A DNA stretch of 36,034 bases from Mucilaginibacter frigoritolerans (GTDB lineage: Bacteria; Bacteroidota; Bacteroidia; Sphingobacteriales; Sphingobacteriaceae). The notes under the pieces are model-generated. The model was given only the letters and a program-made list of their open reading frames with translations, was not told the DNA's origin and did no database searches. Made by a program: the position numbers and the translations under genes. Where the stretch lies: contig NZ_VLLI01000023.1 in NCBI RefSeq assembly GCF_007830615.1, forward strand, positions 1-36,034, read 5' to 3'. Shown one piece after another: positions 9,101-17,557 of this stretch. The stretch's first letter is position 1, and each line of letters opens with the position of its first letter.

Positions 9101-9500
9101 TGGACAAGGAGGAAATAAAATTATGGATGCTTCATTGGCTAACTTTAACCAGCCAACGCAAGTTACTGATCACAATGTGCCAACACTTACCCTTAGCGAA
9201 CCTGCAAACGATGTAAATGCTAATTTATATTCAACCAGGTACATCGAAAGCGGAGCATTTATCAGATTGAGTAATGCTACACTGGCTTATACAATTAAAG
9301 TGCCTGGTAATTATATTCACGGACTCCGTTTTTACCTAACCGGTACTAATTTATTTATTATTACCAAGTACAAAGGCGTTGATCCTGAATTGAACCTTAA
9401 TCTTAATAATCAGCAAAGTGGGCAGTTTATTGGTGTGGATAACAATAATTATTATCCAAAAACCAGAGATTTCCTTGCCGGTGTTCAAGTTAATTTATAA
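6198..9500 (+). CDS. SusC/RagA-type TonB-dependent transporter with STN signalling domain
   Basis: The 1100-residue outer-membrane transporter imports oligosaccharides captured by its SusD partner. Order of parts: signal segment (about 1-43, ending GFSQ), STN domain at about 50-115 (SPLKKVLQQINKQSGYVFFY), carboxypeptidase-regulatory-like beta domain at about 134-215, TonB-box-like EVVIVGYGS at about 222-230, plug domain to about 335 (FYIIDGVPG, SIDVLKDASAAAIYG), then the beta-barrel. The STN domain, together with the FecR and sigma genes upstream, marks it as a signalling transducer and not only a transporter. Length is normal for this subfamily. The susD start follows 22 bp after the stop. 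Confidence 0.95.
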   Translation: MKYNAFSQVVHKTRLPKKILLVMKLTTLLMVIVFLQCSASGFSQKINLNETNSPLKKVLQQINKQSGYVFFYESRYVRNKNVSVKVQNVSVDEALTECLKHASLTYKIINNTIVLQEADPAVEARAREIAAITVEGVVYDDKKLPLPGVTVKVKDGTAGTVTDLSGKFKIKVDDNNAVLIFSFIGFAKKELHVTPGVSMEVYMEPDHSSLNEVVIVGYGSTTKKELTSAISTVKSDDFNAGVVATPADLLEGKVAGLNITNDGNPNGTASVTLRGPSSLRGGDASTPFYIIDGVPGADFNLIAPSDIASIDVLKDASAAAIYGTRATNGVIIVTTKKAKAGQFRLNYDAYASLEKISNQFAVATADQLRAYAKANNESFTPANDNGGNTNWEKAVERSSGFSQNHNLSFGGGTDKGSYGGSLNFLQNEGIIKTNSLDRFIGRMYVSQKALNDKLKLDFSVSNSISNSNLLVNDFPATSINGANPNLFKSVVQYLPTRTIYNADGTLYTDPTLLLGYNPVGLITNDTYKQKINILLANAKAELQLPFGLVYNLNLAYQDRTTADNTYHDAASELAQNLGGVAIRSEYEDTKKLLENYLSWGHNWNHKHDFKALFGYSYDETTTGNGFQSTNENFVSDATSYNNLSLGTAPDGYRVDYGTTEVETLRLISFYSRINYSFMDKYLFQASVRKDGSNAFGANHRWGYFPAVSAAWRITEESFMKDQTLFDDLKVRVGYGKTGNSLGFSPYTPLTQYGTTGTFYYNGSYIGAIGPTQNPNPNLQWETTATINAGVDFSILKGRLSGSVDVYNKKTTDMISVIPVSTVTYLVDYLTANVGSMSNKGVEISLTGIPVKTSHFSWESYGNIAFNKNLVTSLGVNLSKIYEGDPEGPGQSGIYTSIIQAGYPLGEFYTLKYIGRTNGVSTYLGADGKPTTTPTSADQTYAGNAQPTYTFGWGNNFTYKKFSLNFFFRGQGGNKIMDASLANFNQPTQVTDHNVPTLTLSEPANDVNANLYSTRYIESGAFIRLSNATLAYTIKVPGNYIHGLRFYLTGTNLFIITKYKGVDPELNLNLNNQQSGQFIGVDNNNYYPKTRDFLAGVQVNL

Positions 9501-9522
9501 TCTATTATTAAAATCAATCAAT

Positions 9523-11112
9523 ATGAATCGTTTTAAACTATATACATATACAGTTTTAATTTACGGTGTGGCTTTGATTTGTTTTTCAAGCTGTACAAAA
9601 TTAGATGTGCAACCGGTATCAACCCTCACACCGCAGAATTTCCCCACAACTCCAGCCCAATATATTGCTGCTACAGGTCCTATTTATACCTCATTTCGTG
9701 TTGGCCCGGGCAGACCATTTTGGTTATTAGAGAATTTGAGTACTGATGAAAATGTTTTGGTTGCCAGAGGTGGTAATTGGTACGATGGCGCACAGTATGC
9801 TCAAATGAACCTGCATACAGTTAATGCTGATAACCCCACACTTGATGCGGTTTGGCAATGGGGTTTTTCTACTATCAGTACCTGTAATCAGGTTTTATCA
9901 TTATTTAATTCCGTTGCTGCAAGTACTGCAAAAAGTCAGACCGTGGCTGAAATAAAAACCATGCGGGCATTGTCTTATTTCTATATGATGGATAACTTTG
10001 GTAATATTCCCATCTCAAAAACCTTTGGCGATACCACCAACTTAGGTACACAAAGCAGGGCTACCGTTTTTGCCTTTATTGAAAGTGAGTTGCTGGCGCA
10101 GATCCCGAATTTGAGTGCTACCGTTGGCGTATCAACCTATGGAAGACCTACGAAGTATCTTGCTTATGCCATCCTTGCCAAAATGTATCTGAACGCGGAA
10201 TATTACACTGGTACACAACGTTATAATGATGCTGTTGCCATGTGTGATAAAATTATCACCGGCGGCCAATATGGTTTGGATGCTGATTACCTTGCCATGT
10301 TTAAGCCGAATAATGGACCGCAAATAAAGGACTTTATTTTTGCAGTTCCCTACGATGGGGTAGAAGCGCAAGGGCAGTATTACGCACGCTGGACATTACA
10401 TCCGGCACTGCAGGCAAAATATAGTATGCCATATGCTCCTGATGGTCCGATGTACACTTATTCAGCTTTTTATGCGCTTTATACAGATGCTAATGATGTA
10501 CGTAAAAAACAATATTTAACCGGTAAACAGTATTACAATGATGGTACGCCTATATTGATCACCACTACTAACCAGGGATTAGATGCCAATTACAGCGGGT
10601 CTGATCCTGGTGGAACAGTTATTCATCAATTAGAATTTACTCCGAATATTGTGTGGACAAATGCTTCAATATTTGATATTGGGAACGATGAGTTAGCTAA
10701 TGAAGAAGGTTACCGGAACAATAAATTTTATCCAGACAGTACATCAACCACCCGTAACCAGGGTAATGATGTTCCAATGTTCAGGTATGCGGATATTTTA
10801 TTGGTGAAAGCAGAAGCTATACTGCGCGGTGCAACGGCTACCAATGGCGATTCGCCTTTAACCTTGATTAATCAGGTTAGAAACCGCGCAGGTGCCGCAT
10901 CTTTAACATCTGTAACTTTATCAGATATCCTTGATGAGCGGGGCCGGGAATTTACAGTAGAAAGCTGGAGAAGAAATGATTTGATCCGTTTTGGACAATA
11001 CGAAAAGGCATGGGGAATAAAAACAGATGTGAATGCACAACATCGCATCTTTCCGATACCTAATCCGGAAATACAGTTAAATCCAAAACTGGTGCAAAAT
11101 CCCGGTTATTAA
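9523..11112 (+). CDS. SusD/RagB-type glycan-binding lipoprotein
   Basis: I chose the ATG at 9523 (MNRFKLYTYTVLIYG), because the longer frame overlaps susC and lacks a leader. The 529-residue product has a lipoprotein signal ending FSSC, with C24 lipidated. The SusD fold is indicated by the N-terminal segment after KLDVQPVSTLTPQNF, TPR-like helices around AKSQTVAEIKTMRALSYFYM, and the C-terminal RagB motifs FRYADILLVKAEAIL and LDERGREFTVESWRRNDLIR. It caps the SusC barrel on the cell surface and binds the target glycan. An intrinsic terminator lies directly after the stop. Confidence 0.95.
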   Translation: MNRFKLYTYTVLIYGVALICFSSCTKLDVQPVSTLTPQNFPTTPAQYIAATGPIYTSFRVGPGRPFWLLENLSTDENVLVARGGNWYDGAQYAQMNLHTVNADNPTLDAVWQWGFSTISTCNQVLSLFNSVAASTAKSQTVAEIKTMRALSYFYMMDNFGNIPISKTFGDTTNLGTQSRATVFAFIESELLAQIPNLSATVGVSTYGRPTKYLAYAILAKMYLNAEYYTGTQRYNDAVAMCDKIITGGQYGLDADYLAMFKPNNGPQIKDFIFAVPYDGVEAQGQYYARWTLHPALQAKYSMPYAPDGPMYTYSAFYALYTDANDVRKKQYLTGKQYYNDGTPILITTTNQGLDANYSGSDPGGTVIHQLEFTPNIVWTNASIFDIGNDELANEEGYRNNKFYPDSTSTTRNQGNDVPMFRYADILLVKAEAILRGATATNGDSPLTLINQVRNRAGAASLTSVTLSDILDERGREFTVESWRRNDLIRFGQYEKAWGIKTDVNAQHRIFPIPNPEIQLNPKLVQNPGY

Positions 11113-11119
11113 TTACTGA

Positions 11120-11159
11120 GCAGCCTGTATGATATGAATACAGGCTGCTTTTATTTTTT
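11120..11159 (+). terminator. Strong intrinsic terminator between susD and GH28
   Basis: A perfect 11-bp stem, GCAGCCTGTAT (11120-11130) with ATACAGGCTGC (11138-11148), has a 7-nt loop and is followed by a T-rich run to 11159. It begins 8 bp after the susD stop and ends 16 bp before the chosen GH28 start. It probably lowers expression of the enzyme genes relative to susC/susD. Confidence 0.88.
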
Positions 11160-11175
11160 AAAAGCTAATTTGTTA

Positions 11176-12711
11176 ATGATGAAGTATGCAGGTATAATCT
11201 TACTGTTTTCACTAATGCTATCATCAGATTTGTTTGCTCAAAAAAACTATTTGATTACAACTTTTGGTGCAAAGCCGGATGGTATAACAAACAATGCTGT
11301 AGCTATACAGAAAGCCATAGATGCTGCCAGTTTAAACGGTGGTGGTAAAGTAATTGTACCTGCCGGCGATTTTGTAACCGGAGTAATTCGCTTTAAATCT
11401 GGAGTTGAGATTAGCCTGGAACAAAACGCAAGATTAATAGCAACTCCCAGGCGTTTGGATTACGGCCTTCAAAAGGCTTCTGCACTGATTATTGCCGACC
11501 ATGTAAGTCACATCGCCATTACAGGTAAAGGCACCATTGATGGCAATGCTGCAAATTTGCTGGTGGATATTTACAGAATGCTCAATAATGGCACTCTTGA
11601 AGATAAGGAGTGGAAAACCTATAACGAATGGCACCAGTTAAGGCCTGCAGAAAAGAACAGGCCGCATATTATTGATTTTACAGCTTGTGATCATATTACT
11701 ATAAAAAATATTACCATAAAAAACGGCTTATGCTGGATTCAGGATTATTCAGGCTGTAGCCATATGGTTATTGATAGTATTACCGTAGAGAGTAATACTT
11801 TTTTAAATAATGACGGAATTGATCTGGACGATTGCAAAGATGTAAAGCTAACCAACAGTTCGTTTAATGTTGCTGACGATGGTATATGCCTCAAGTCCTA
11901 TAACGCGAACAGTTGCTGTGATAATATTTATATTGCTAATTGCAGAATCAGATCAAGTGCCAGCGCTTTTAAGCTGGGAACAGCTTCCCATGGCGGCTTT
12001 AAACACATCACCGTAAAAAACATACAGGTTTACGATACTTTTCGCTCGGCTATTGCCCTGGAAACAGTGGATGGTGGTTTTCTGCAGGATATAAACATCA
12101 GTAACATAGTTGCTAAAAATACAGGTAACGCAATTTTTATCCGTCGTGGCCAGCGTAATCCAAAAGCGGCTCCCGGTGTATTGAAAGGGATAACTATAAA
12201 CAATGTAAAAGCCGAAATACCAGCGGGCAAGCCAGATACTGATTATGAAATGGCTGGCCCTGCAGAACCTTATCCTCATCATGTTTTTCCCGCTTCCATA
12301 ACCGGCATTCCGGGCTATCCGGTTGTGGGTATTACTCTAAATCATATTGAAATAAGCTATGAAGGATCATCGGTGCCGGAGTTGAAGGAATATAACCCGG
12401 ATGAAATGGACAAGATCCCGGAAAAAATAAGTGGCTATCCTGAGTTTTCGATGTTTGGCGAATTGCCAGCCTGGGGGCTCTATATGCGGCATGCCGAAAG
12501 TGTAGTATTAAAAGATATTAAACTCAGTTACCTTAAAAGCGATAAAAGGATAGCTTGTGTATTTGATGACATAAACATGCTATCATTAAATAATTTCAAA
12601 ATTGCTAAAACCGAGAATTATCCGGTCATTCTGTTCAGAAATGTGAAAGGTAAAGTACTTAAAGATTTACAGCTGCCTGATGGCAGCAAAGCTGCAATAC
12701 AGGTGAAATAG
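11176..12711 (+). CDS. Glycoside hydrolase family 28 (polygalacturonase-like)
   Basis: I chose the ATG at 11176, which gives a 511-residue protein starting MMKYAGIILLFSLMLSSDLFAQ, a signal peptide; the longer frame would start inside the terminator hairpin. The product has the right-handed beta-helix pattern of GH28: an N-terminal FGAKPDGITNNAVAIQKAID, then the catalytic motifs NNDGIDLDDC and ADDGICLKS (the three conserved aspartates), then SHGGFKHI for the usual GHG motif, and IFIRRG for the basic substrate-binding segment. GH28 enzymes hydrolyse alpha-linked galacturonides in pectin, rhamnogalacturonan and related polymers. Exact specificity cannot be read from sequence. It opens the enzyme part of the locus. 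Confidence 0.92.
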   Translation: MMKYAGIILLFSLMLSSDLFAQKNYLITTFGAKPDGITNNAVAIQKAIDAASLNGGGKVIVPAGDFVTGVIRFKSGVEISLEQNARLIATPRRLDYGLQKASALIIADHVSHIAITGKGTIDGNAANLLVDIYRMLNNGTLEDKEWKTYNEWHQLRPAEKNRPHIIDFTACDHITIKNITIKNGLCWIQDYSGCSHMVIDSITVESNTFLNNDGIDLDDCKDVKLTNSSFNVADDGICLKSYNANSCCDNIYIANCRIRSSASAFKLGTASHGGFKHITVKNIQVYDTFRSAIALETVDGGFLQDINISNIVAKNTGNAIFIRRGQRNPKAAPGVLKGITINNVKAEIPAGKPDTDYEMAGPAEPYPHHVFPASITGIPGYPVVGITLNHIEISYEGSSVPELKEYNPDEMDKIPEKISGYPEFSMFGELPAWGLYMRHAESVVLKDIKLSYLKSDKRIACVFDDINMLSLNNFKIAKTENYPVILFRNVKGKVLKDLQLPDGSKAAIQVK

Positions 12712-12744
12712 CTATTTAAAATACCCTTTATAATAGAATAAAAA

Positions 12745-14934
12745 ATGAATAATAAATGGTTCTTGTTCCTGCTGAGCTTTATTCCAGTGATAACCTTTGC
12801 ACAAGGCGAGCTAACAACATCGTACGCGCTTATTAAACGTGTAATCCCAAAATACAGTAATAATTTTATAGTTGAAAAGCTTTCTGACAACACTGCAAAA
12901 GATGTATTTGAAGTTGAAAGCCGGAACGGTAAAATAATATTAAGAGGGAACAATGGTGTTGCTATTGCTTCAGCATTATATGATTACCTCACCGAATATT
13001 GCCACTGCCAGGTAACCTGGAACGGCACCAACTTAAATATGCCGGTTAAGCTGCCGGTAATAGTCCATAAAATACACAAAACTACGCCCTATACTTACCG
13101 CTATTACCTTAATTACTGTACCTACAACTACAGCATGAGCTGGTGGGACTGGAAACGCTGGGAAAAGGAAATTGACTGGATGGCTATGCATGGCATTAAC
13201 ATGCCCCTGGCCTTAACCGGACAGGAGTATACGTGGTATAAGGTTTATAAAGAAATGGGGTTTACGGATAAAGAGCTGAGTAGCTTTTTTTGCGGACCTG
13301 CTTATTTTTCGTGGTTCTGGATGGGGAATTTAGATGGTTGGGGGGGCCCACTGCCTTTAAGCTGGATGACCAGCCATCGGGACCTGCAGCAAAAAATTCT
13401 GCAGCGCGAACGGGCAATGGGAATGACACCTGTTCTACAATCCTTCACCGGGCATGTACCTGCTACCTTCAGCAACCATTTTCCCGGATCAAAACTCAAA
13501 AAAACAAATTGGAACAACGGCTTTAGTGATACCTATATTTTGGATACAAAGGATCCAATGTTTAATGAAATAGGGGCAAAGTTTTTAGCAGCACAAACTA
13601 AATTATATGGCACCGATCATTTATATTCTGCAGATACCTTTAACGAAAATGAACCGCCCACTGATGACCCTGCTTACTTATCTGAATTAAGTTTACGCGT
13701 TTACCAGGCAATGAGCAAGTACGACCCTAGGGCAACCTGGGTAATGCAGGGCTGGTTGTTCTTTAGCGACCGCAAATTCTGGAAAACGCCACAAATCAAG
13801 GCGTTGCTGCAGCCTGTGCCTGATAATCACATGATCATCCTGGATCTTGCAACTGAAATTGAACCTGTTTGGAAGCGCACTGAAGCTTACTATGGTAAAC
13901 CGTGGATCTGGAATATGCTGCACAACTTCGGCGGAAACATATCGATGTTCGGGAGAATTGAAGAGGTGGCGAAAGGTCCGGCAGCTGCACTCCATTATCC
14001 AACCTCCGGCAAAATGGAGGGGATCGGTTTAACAATGGAAGGTATTGAGCAAAATCCGGTATTGTATGAGCTCATGACAAAAAATGTATGGCGTGATCAA
14101 CAGGTTGATTTAGATGAATGGCTGAAGGAGTATATATTAAATCGATATGGCAGCATCAATCCGCATGCGGTAAAGGCATGGGATATTTTAAGGAGAACAG
14201 TATACAACGGTAAAGAAATCCGTGACGCGGCAGAATCAATCATTACCGGGAGACCAACGTTTGATTCGACAACCGTTTGGACAAAAACACATTTAAATTA
14301 TGCCCGTAAGGACCTGATCCCCGCCTGGGATGAAATGATGGCTGCTATCCCCGCCTGCGGTAACTATGATGGTTTTAATTACGATCTGGTGGATGTTTCA
14401 CGGCAAGTGGTCACCAATTATGCTGGGATATTGCAACAGAAATGGGTTAAAGCATATCAGGAAAAAAACATCGCAGATTTCAAAAAATACAGTAACCAAT
14501 ACATCACTCTTATTGCTGATGTAGACACTTTACTGGCAACACGAAAAGATTTTTTGTTAGGCCCCTGGCTTGCAGATGCACGTAACTGCGGCGCCACGCC
14601 GCAGGAAAAATCACTATACGAACGTAACGCAAGGGATCTGATTACTTTGTGGGGGGATGAAAACAGCCCGCTGCATGAATACTCTTGCAGGCAATGGAGC
14701 GGCTTGTTAAACGACTTTTACAAAGTACGATGGCAAAAGTTCTTTAATACTGCGACTGACGCATTAGTTGCAGATAAAAACATGGATCTGGATGGGTTTA
14801 CTAAATCGATAAAAGCATGGGAGTGGCAATGGGTAATCACAGAAAAAGCGTATCCTGTTAATGCAAAAGGCAGCAGTATAGTAGTTGCTGAGCGATTGTA
14901 TAAAAAATACCGACCCCTTGTTGATGCTGATTGA
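12745..14934 (+). CDS. Alpha-N-acetylglucosaminidase, GH89 (NAGLU-like)
   Basis: The 729-residue secreted enzyme has a signal peptide ending VITFAQ, an N-terminal small domain, the catalytic (beta/alpha)8 barrel starting near YTYRYYLNYCTYNYSM, and an all-alpha C-terminal region. The motif SADTFNENEPP places the predicted acid/base at E301, and GLTMEGIEQNPVLYELM places the predicted nucleophile at E432; they match the human NAGLU motifs FNEMQPP and PEGISQN. GH89 enzymes release terminal alpha-linked GlcNAc. No accessory carbohydrate-binding domains are visible. It follows GH28 by 33 bp and precedes the acyltransferase by 22 bp, so these are probably one transcript. Confidence 0.94.
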   Translation: MNNKWFLFLLSFIPVITFAQGELTTSYALIKRVIPKYSNNFIVEKLSDNTAKDVFEVESRNGKIILRGNNGVAIASALYDYLTEYCHCQVTWNGTNLNMPVKLPVIVHKIHKTTPYTYRYYLNYCTYNYSMSWWDWKRWEKEIDWMAMHGINMPLALTGQEYTWYKVYKEMGFTDKELSSFFCGPAYFSWFWMGNLDGWGGPLPLSWMTSHRDLQQKILQRERAMGMTPVLQSFTGHVPATFSNHFPGSKLKKTNWNNGFSDTYILDTKDPMFNEIGAKFLAAQTKLYGTDHLYSADTFNENEPPTDDPAYLSELSLRVYQAMSKYDPRATWVMQGWLFFSDRKFWKTPQIKALLQPVPDNHMIILDLATEIEPVWKRTEAYYGKPWIWNMLHNFGGNISMFGRIEEVAKGPAAALHYPTSGKMEGIGLTMEGIEQNPVLYELMTKNVWRDQQVDLDEWLKEYILNRYGSINPHAVKAWDILRRTVYNGKEIRDAAESIITGRPTFDSTTVWTKTHLNYARKDLIPAWDEMMAAIPACGNYDGFNYDLVDVSRQVVTNYAGILQQKWVKAYQEKNIADFKKYSNQYITLIADVDTLLATRKDFLLGPWLADARNCGATPQEKSLYERNARDLITLWGDENSPLHEYSCRQWSGLLNDFYKVRWQKFFNTATDALVADKNMDLDGFTKSIKAWEWQWVITEKAYPVNAKGSSIVVAERLYKKYRPLVDAD

Positions 14935-14956
14935 TGTCATTTAAATAAAGATAAAC

Positions 14957-16147
14957 ATGCCTGAAAATACTTTAGCTACCGAAGCTACTGCTCAAAAATT
15001 GGCGCCGGTAAAATTACCTCGCCTGCTCTCGTTGGATGCTTTGCGTGGATTTGATATGTTTTGGATCATGAGTGGGGAGGGTATCATCCATGCACTGGCT
15101 AAAGCAACCCAATGGCCAGTTCTATTATGGATGTCCGGTCAGTTGCATCACACTGTTTGGAACGGAATCACCTTTTATGATATGATTTTTCCATTGTTTT
15201 TATTCATAGTCGGCGTATCGATGCCTTATTCCATGCACAACAAAATGGTTAAAGCAAATGTAAGTGATGCATCGGCCTTACCAGCTAAAGAAAAACAGAG
15301 AATGTACCTGTCCATGCTCCGGCGTACCATTATCTTATTGTTTTTGGGGATGGTGGTGAACGGGCTCTTGAAATTTAATGGTTACGAAAATACGCGGTTT
15401 GCCAGCGTACTCGGCCGTATAGGGCTGGCCTGGTTTTTTGCCGGTTTAATTTACCTGAACTTTAATTTAAAGGGTCAATTATTATGGTTCGCAGGTATTC
15501 TGGTAGGTTATTGGGCCGCTATGTTTTTTATTCCGGTTCCTGGATTTGGAGCAGGGGTACTAACGATGGAAGGCAGCCTTGAATCATATATAGACAGGTT
15601 GCTATTGCCCGGAAGGCTCCATGATAAGATTCACGACCCTGAAGGTGTACTCTCAACCATACCTGCAATAGGCACTGCGCTTTTAGGAGTGTTCACCGGT
15701 CAGTTTTTAAAGTTCGATTCTTTGAGATGGCCCATGTATAAAAAGGGCATTGCCTTATTTGTAGCAGGGTTGGTTTTAATAGCTTTAGGCAGCCTATGGA
15801 ATCTGAACTTCCCGATTAACAAACGCTTATGGTCAAGTTCTTTTGTCCTGTTCGTTGGCGGTTGGAGCCTGGTCTTTTTGTCTCTATTTTATCTTATTAT
15901 CGACGTTGCCGGCTACCGCAAATGGGCTTTCCCATTTATGCTCATTGGTGTAAATTCCATATTGATATACCTTGCTGCCGAAGGTGGGATACTGGATTTT
16001 CAGCAAACAGCGCAATTTATATTTGGTGGCTTAATTCAATATACCCCAAAAAACTGGCAACTGGTATGGTCGGCCATAGCCATTACAGTTACTCAATTGG
16101 CTTTGCTATATTTTTTATACCGAAACAAGATTTTTTTTAAAATTTAA
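14957..16147 (+). CDS. HGSNAT-like membrane acyltransferase (DUF5009/DUF1624 type)
   Basis: The 396-residue inner-membrane protein has about ten hydrophobic helices. It starts with the family signature LLSLDALRGFDMFWIMSGEG (about 23-42) and has HHTVWNGITFYDMIFPLF at about 64-81. The latter aligns with the segment of human heparan-alpha-glucosaminide N-acetyltransferase around its active-site histidine (HASWNGLTVADLVFPWF), which suggests H65 as the equivalent. The human enzyme moves acetyl groups across the membrane onto terminal glucosamine. Here the likely role is acetylating a non-reducing-end amino sugar in the periplasm before GH89 acts. The family is common in Bacteroidetes glycan loci and the substrate is not proven. 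Confidence 0.82.
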   Translation: MPENTLATEATAQKLAPVKLPRLLSLDALRGFDMFWIMSGEGIIHALAKATQWPVLLWMSGQLHHTVWNGITFYDMIFPLFLFIVGVSMPYSMHNKMVKANVSDASALPAKEKQRMYLSMLRRTIILLFLGMVVNGLLKFNGYENTRFASVLGRIGLAWFFAGLIYLNFNLKGQLLWFAGILVGYWAAMFFIPVPGFGAGVLTMEGSLESYIDRLLLPGRLHDKIHDPEGVLSTIPAIGTALLGVFTGQFLKFDSLRWPMYKKGIALFVAGLVLIALGSLWNLNFPINKRLWSSSFVLFVGGWSLVFLSLFYLIIDVAGYRKWAFPFMLIGVNSILIYLAAEGGILDFQQTAQFIFGGLIQYTPKNWQLVWSAIAITVTQLALLYFLYRNKIFFKI

Positions 16148-16238
16148 AAAAGGCTTATTTCGATAACGACTGGACATTTAACTTTGGCTATAATCCCATC
16201 ATAGATCCATGTAAAAATTCATTAGATAATCTTGTACT

Positions 16239-17231
16239 ATGATCTTTAAAAGATTGATTCAGAAAAATTGGATGTCACTTTCCCTGATATTGCTTTGTTT
16301 ACAATGCATACTTGCAATAAAAACTAAAGCACAGGTTCGTATTGGCAACCCAATACTTCCAGGATATTTCGCTGACCCAACTATTATTAAGGAAAAAGGA
16401 GTTTTCTATATTTGCGCCACGATAGACCCCTGGGGTGACAAAGAACTTGGCGTATTTACCACAAAAGACTTTGTTAAATTTGATCGGCAACATATCAACT
16501 GGCCCACTAAGCAGGTATGTACAAGTCCAAGTTCAAATACCTCAATGGTATGGGCACCATGTGTGTTAAAAGGGAAAGACAATAAGTTTTACATGTATGT
16601 TGCCGTTGGTAGTGAGCTATGGGCCGGTGTGAGCAATACACCGCTCGGACCATGGAGAAATCTTAAAGCAGATAATACGCCCCTGGTTAAATATACTGAT
16701 TTTCCCCTTGTTCATAATATTGACCCCGAGTGTTTTATAGATGACGATGGACAAGCCTATCTGTATTGGGGGTCGGGGTATAACTGGGTAAACGGCCATT
16801 GCATGGCGGTAAAGCTAAAGGGAGATATGGTGACCTTTGATGGCATTCCGGTGGACGTAACTACAACTCATTATTTTGAAGCTCCGCTCATGCGTAAGTG
16901 GCATAACAAATATTACCTGATGTTTTCGAATGGGAAGGCTACCGATGCAACTTATTGTGTGGGTTATGCCGTCGGCACCTCACCGTTAGGGCCATTTATT
17001 GAAGAAAAAAACTGGAAAATATTAGAAACAAATGCCGATAGTACCACGATTGGTCCCGGACACCATACTGTTTTTCGCGAAAATGGCCAGGATTACATTT
17101 TATATCATAGAATTTTTCCTCAAAACAAAGCTTACGTATTGAGGCAACTTTGTTTGGATAGCCTCGATTTTGATAACAATGGTCATATTTTAAAAGTCAA
17201 TACTAATAGGGGCGTAAAATTCAGTAAGTAG
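16239..17231 (+). CDS. Glycoside hydrolase family 43
   Basis: The 330-residue protein has an N-terminal hydrophobic leader (about 10-32) and a single five-bladed beta-propeller domain. The GH43 catalytic triad is visible: base D46 in PGYFADPTII, pKa-modulating D162 in HNIDPECFIDDDGQ, and acid E214 in HYFEAPLM. These enzymes are usually arabinofuranosidases, xylosidases or galactan-active exo-enzymes; the specificity of this one is not evident. It is separated from the acyltransferase gene by 91 bp, and a good terminator follows, so it appears to end the locus. Confidence 0.92.
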   Translation: MIFKRLIQKNWMSLSLILLCLQCILAIKTKAQVRIGNPILPGYFADPTIIKEKGVFYICATIDPWGDKELGVFTTKDFVKFDRQHINWPTKQVCTSPSSNTSMVWAPCVLKGKDNKFYMYVAVGSELWAGVSNTPLGPWRNLKADNTPLVKYTDFPLVHNIDPECFIDDDGQAYLYWGSGYNWVNGHCMAVKLKGDMVTFDGIPVDVTTTHYFEAPLMRKWHNKYYLMFSNGKATDATYCVGYAVGTSPLGPFIEEKNWKILETNADSTTIGPGHHTVFRENGQDYILYHRIFPQNKAYVLRQLCLDSLDFDNNGHILKVNTNRGVKFSK

Positions 17232-17250
17232 AATTGTCGCGCATGCCTTA

Positions 17251-17296
17251 AACACAGGAAGTATTAAATGTATCAGACATACTTCTGTGTTTTTTG
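17251..17296 (+). terminator. Intrinsic terminator closing the polysaccharide locus
   Basis: AACACAGGAAGTAT (17251-17264) pairs with ATACTTCTGTGTT (ending near 17291) with one bulged G and a loop of about 14 nt, followed by a run of T. It lies 20 bp after the GH43 stop. The next 260 bp, up to the GAF-PAS gene, show no gene. Confidence 0.8.
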
Positions 17297-17557
17297 GCCC
17301 AATTAAATACCTTTTAAACGGAGCACCACCTATTGGCAGAAAGCCTTTACCTGTTTTTAAAGCTGTTCACTGCCTCTTATTCAGCTACTTTAAGTGACGG
17401 AATCATTATTTAAACTTTTCTTCAAATAAATCGTAATAATTGTCTATTTTACACTAATTGTCATTGGTTTCCTATCATAATTTCAGGTAATTGATGTTTT
17501 TTTTACCATATCGGCAATTGGTTGTTTTGAAATAAGTCGTTTAAATAATTTATATTA

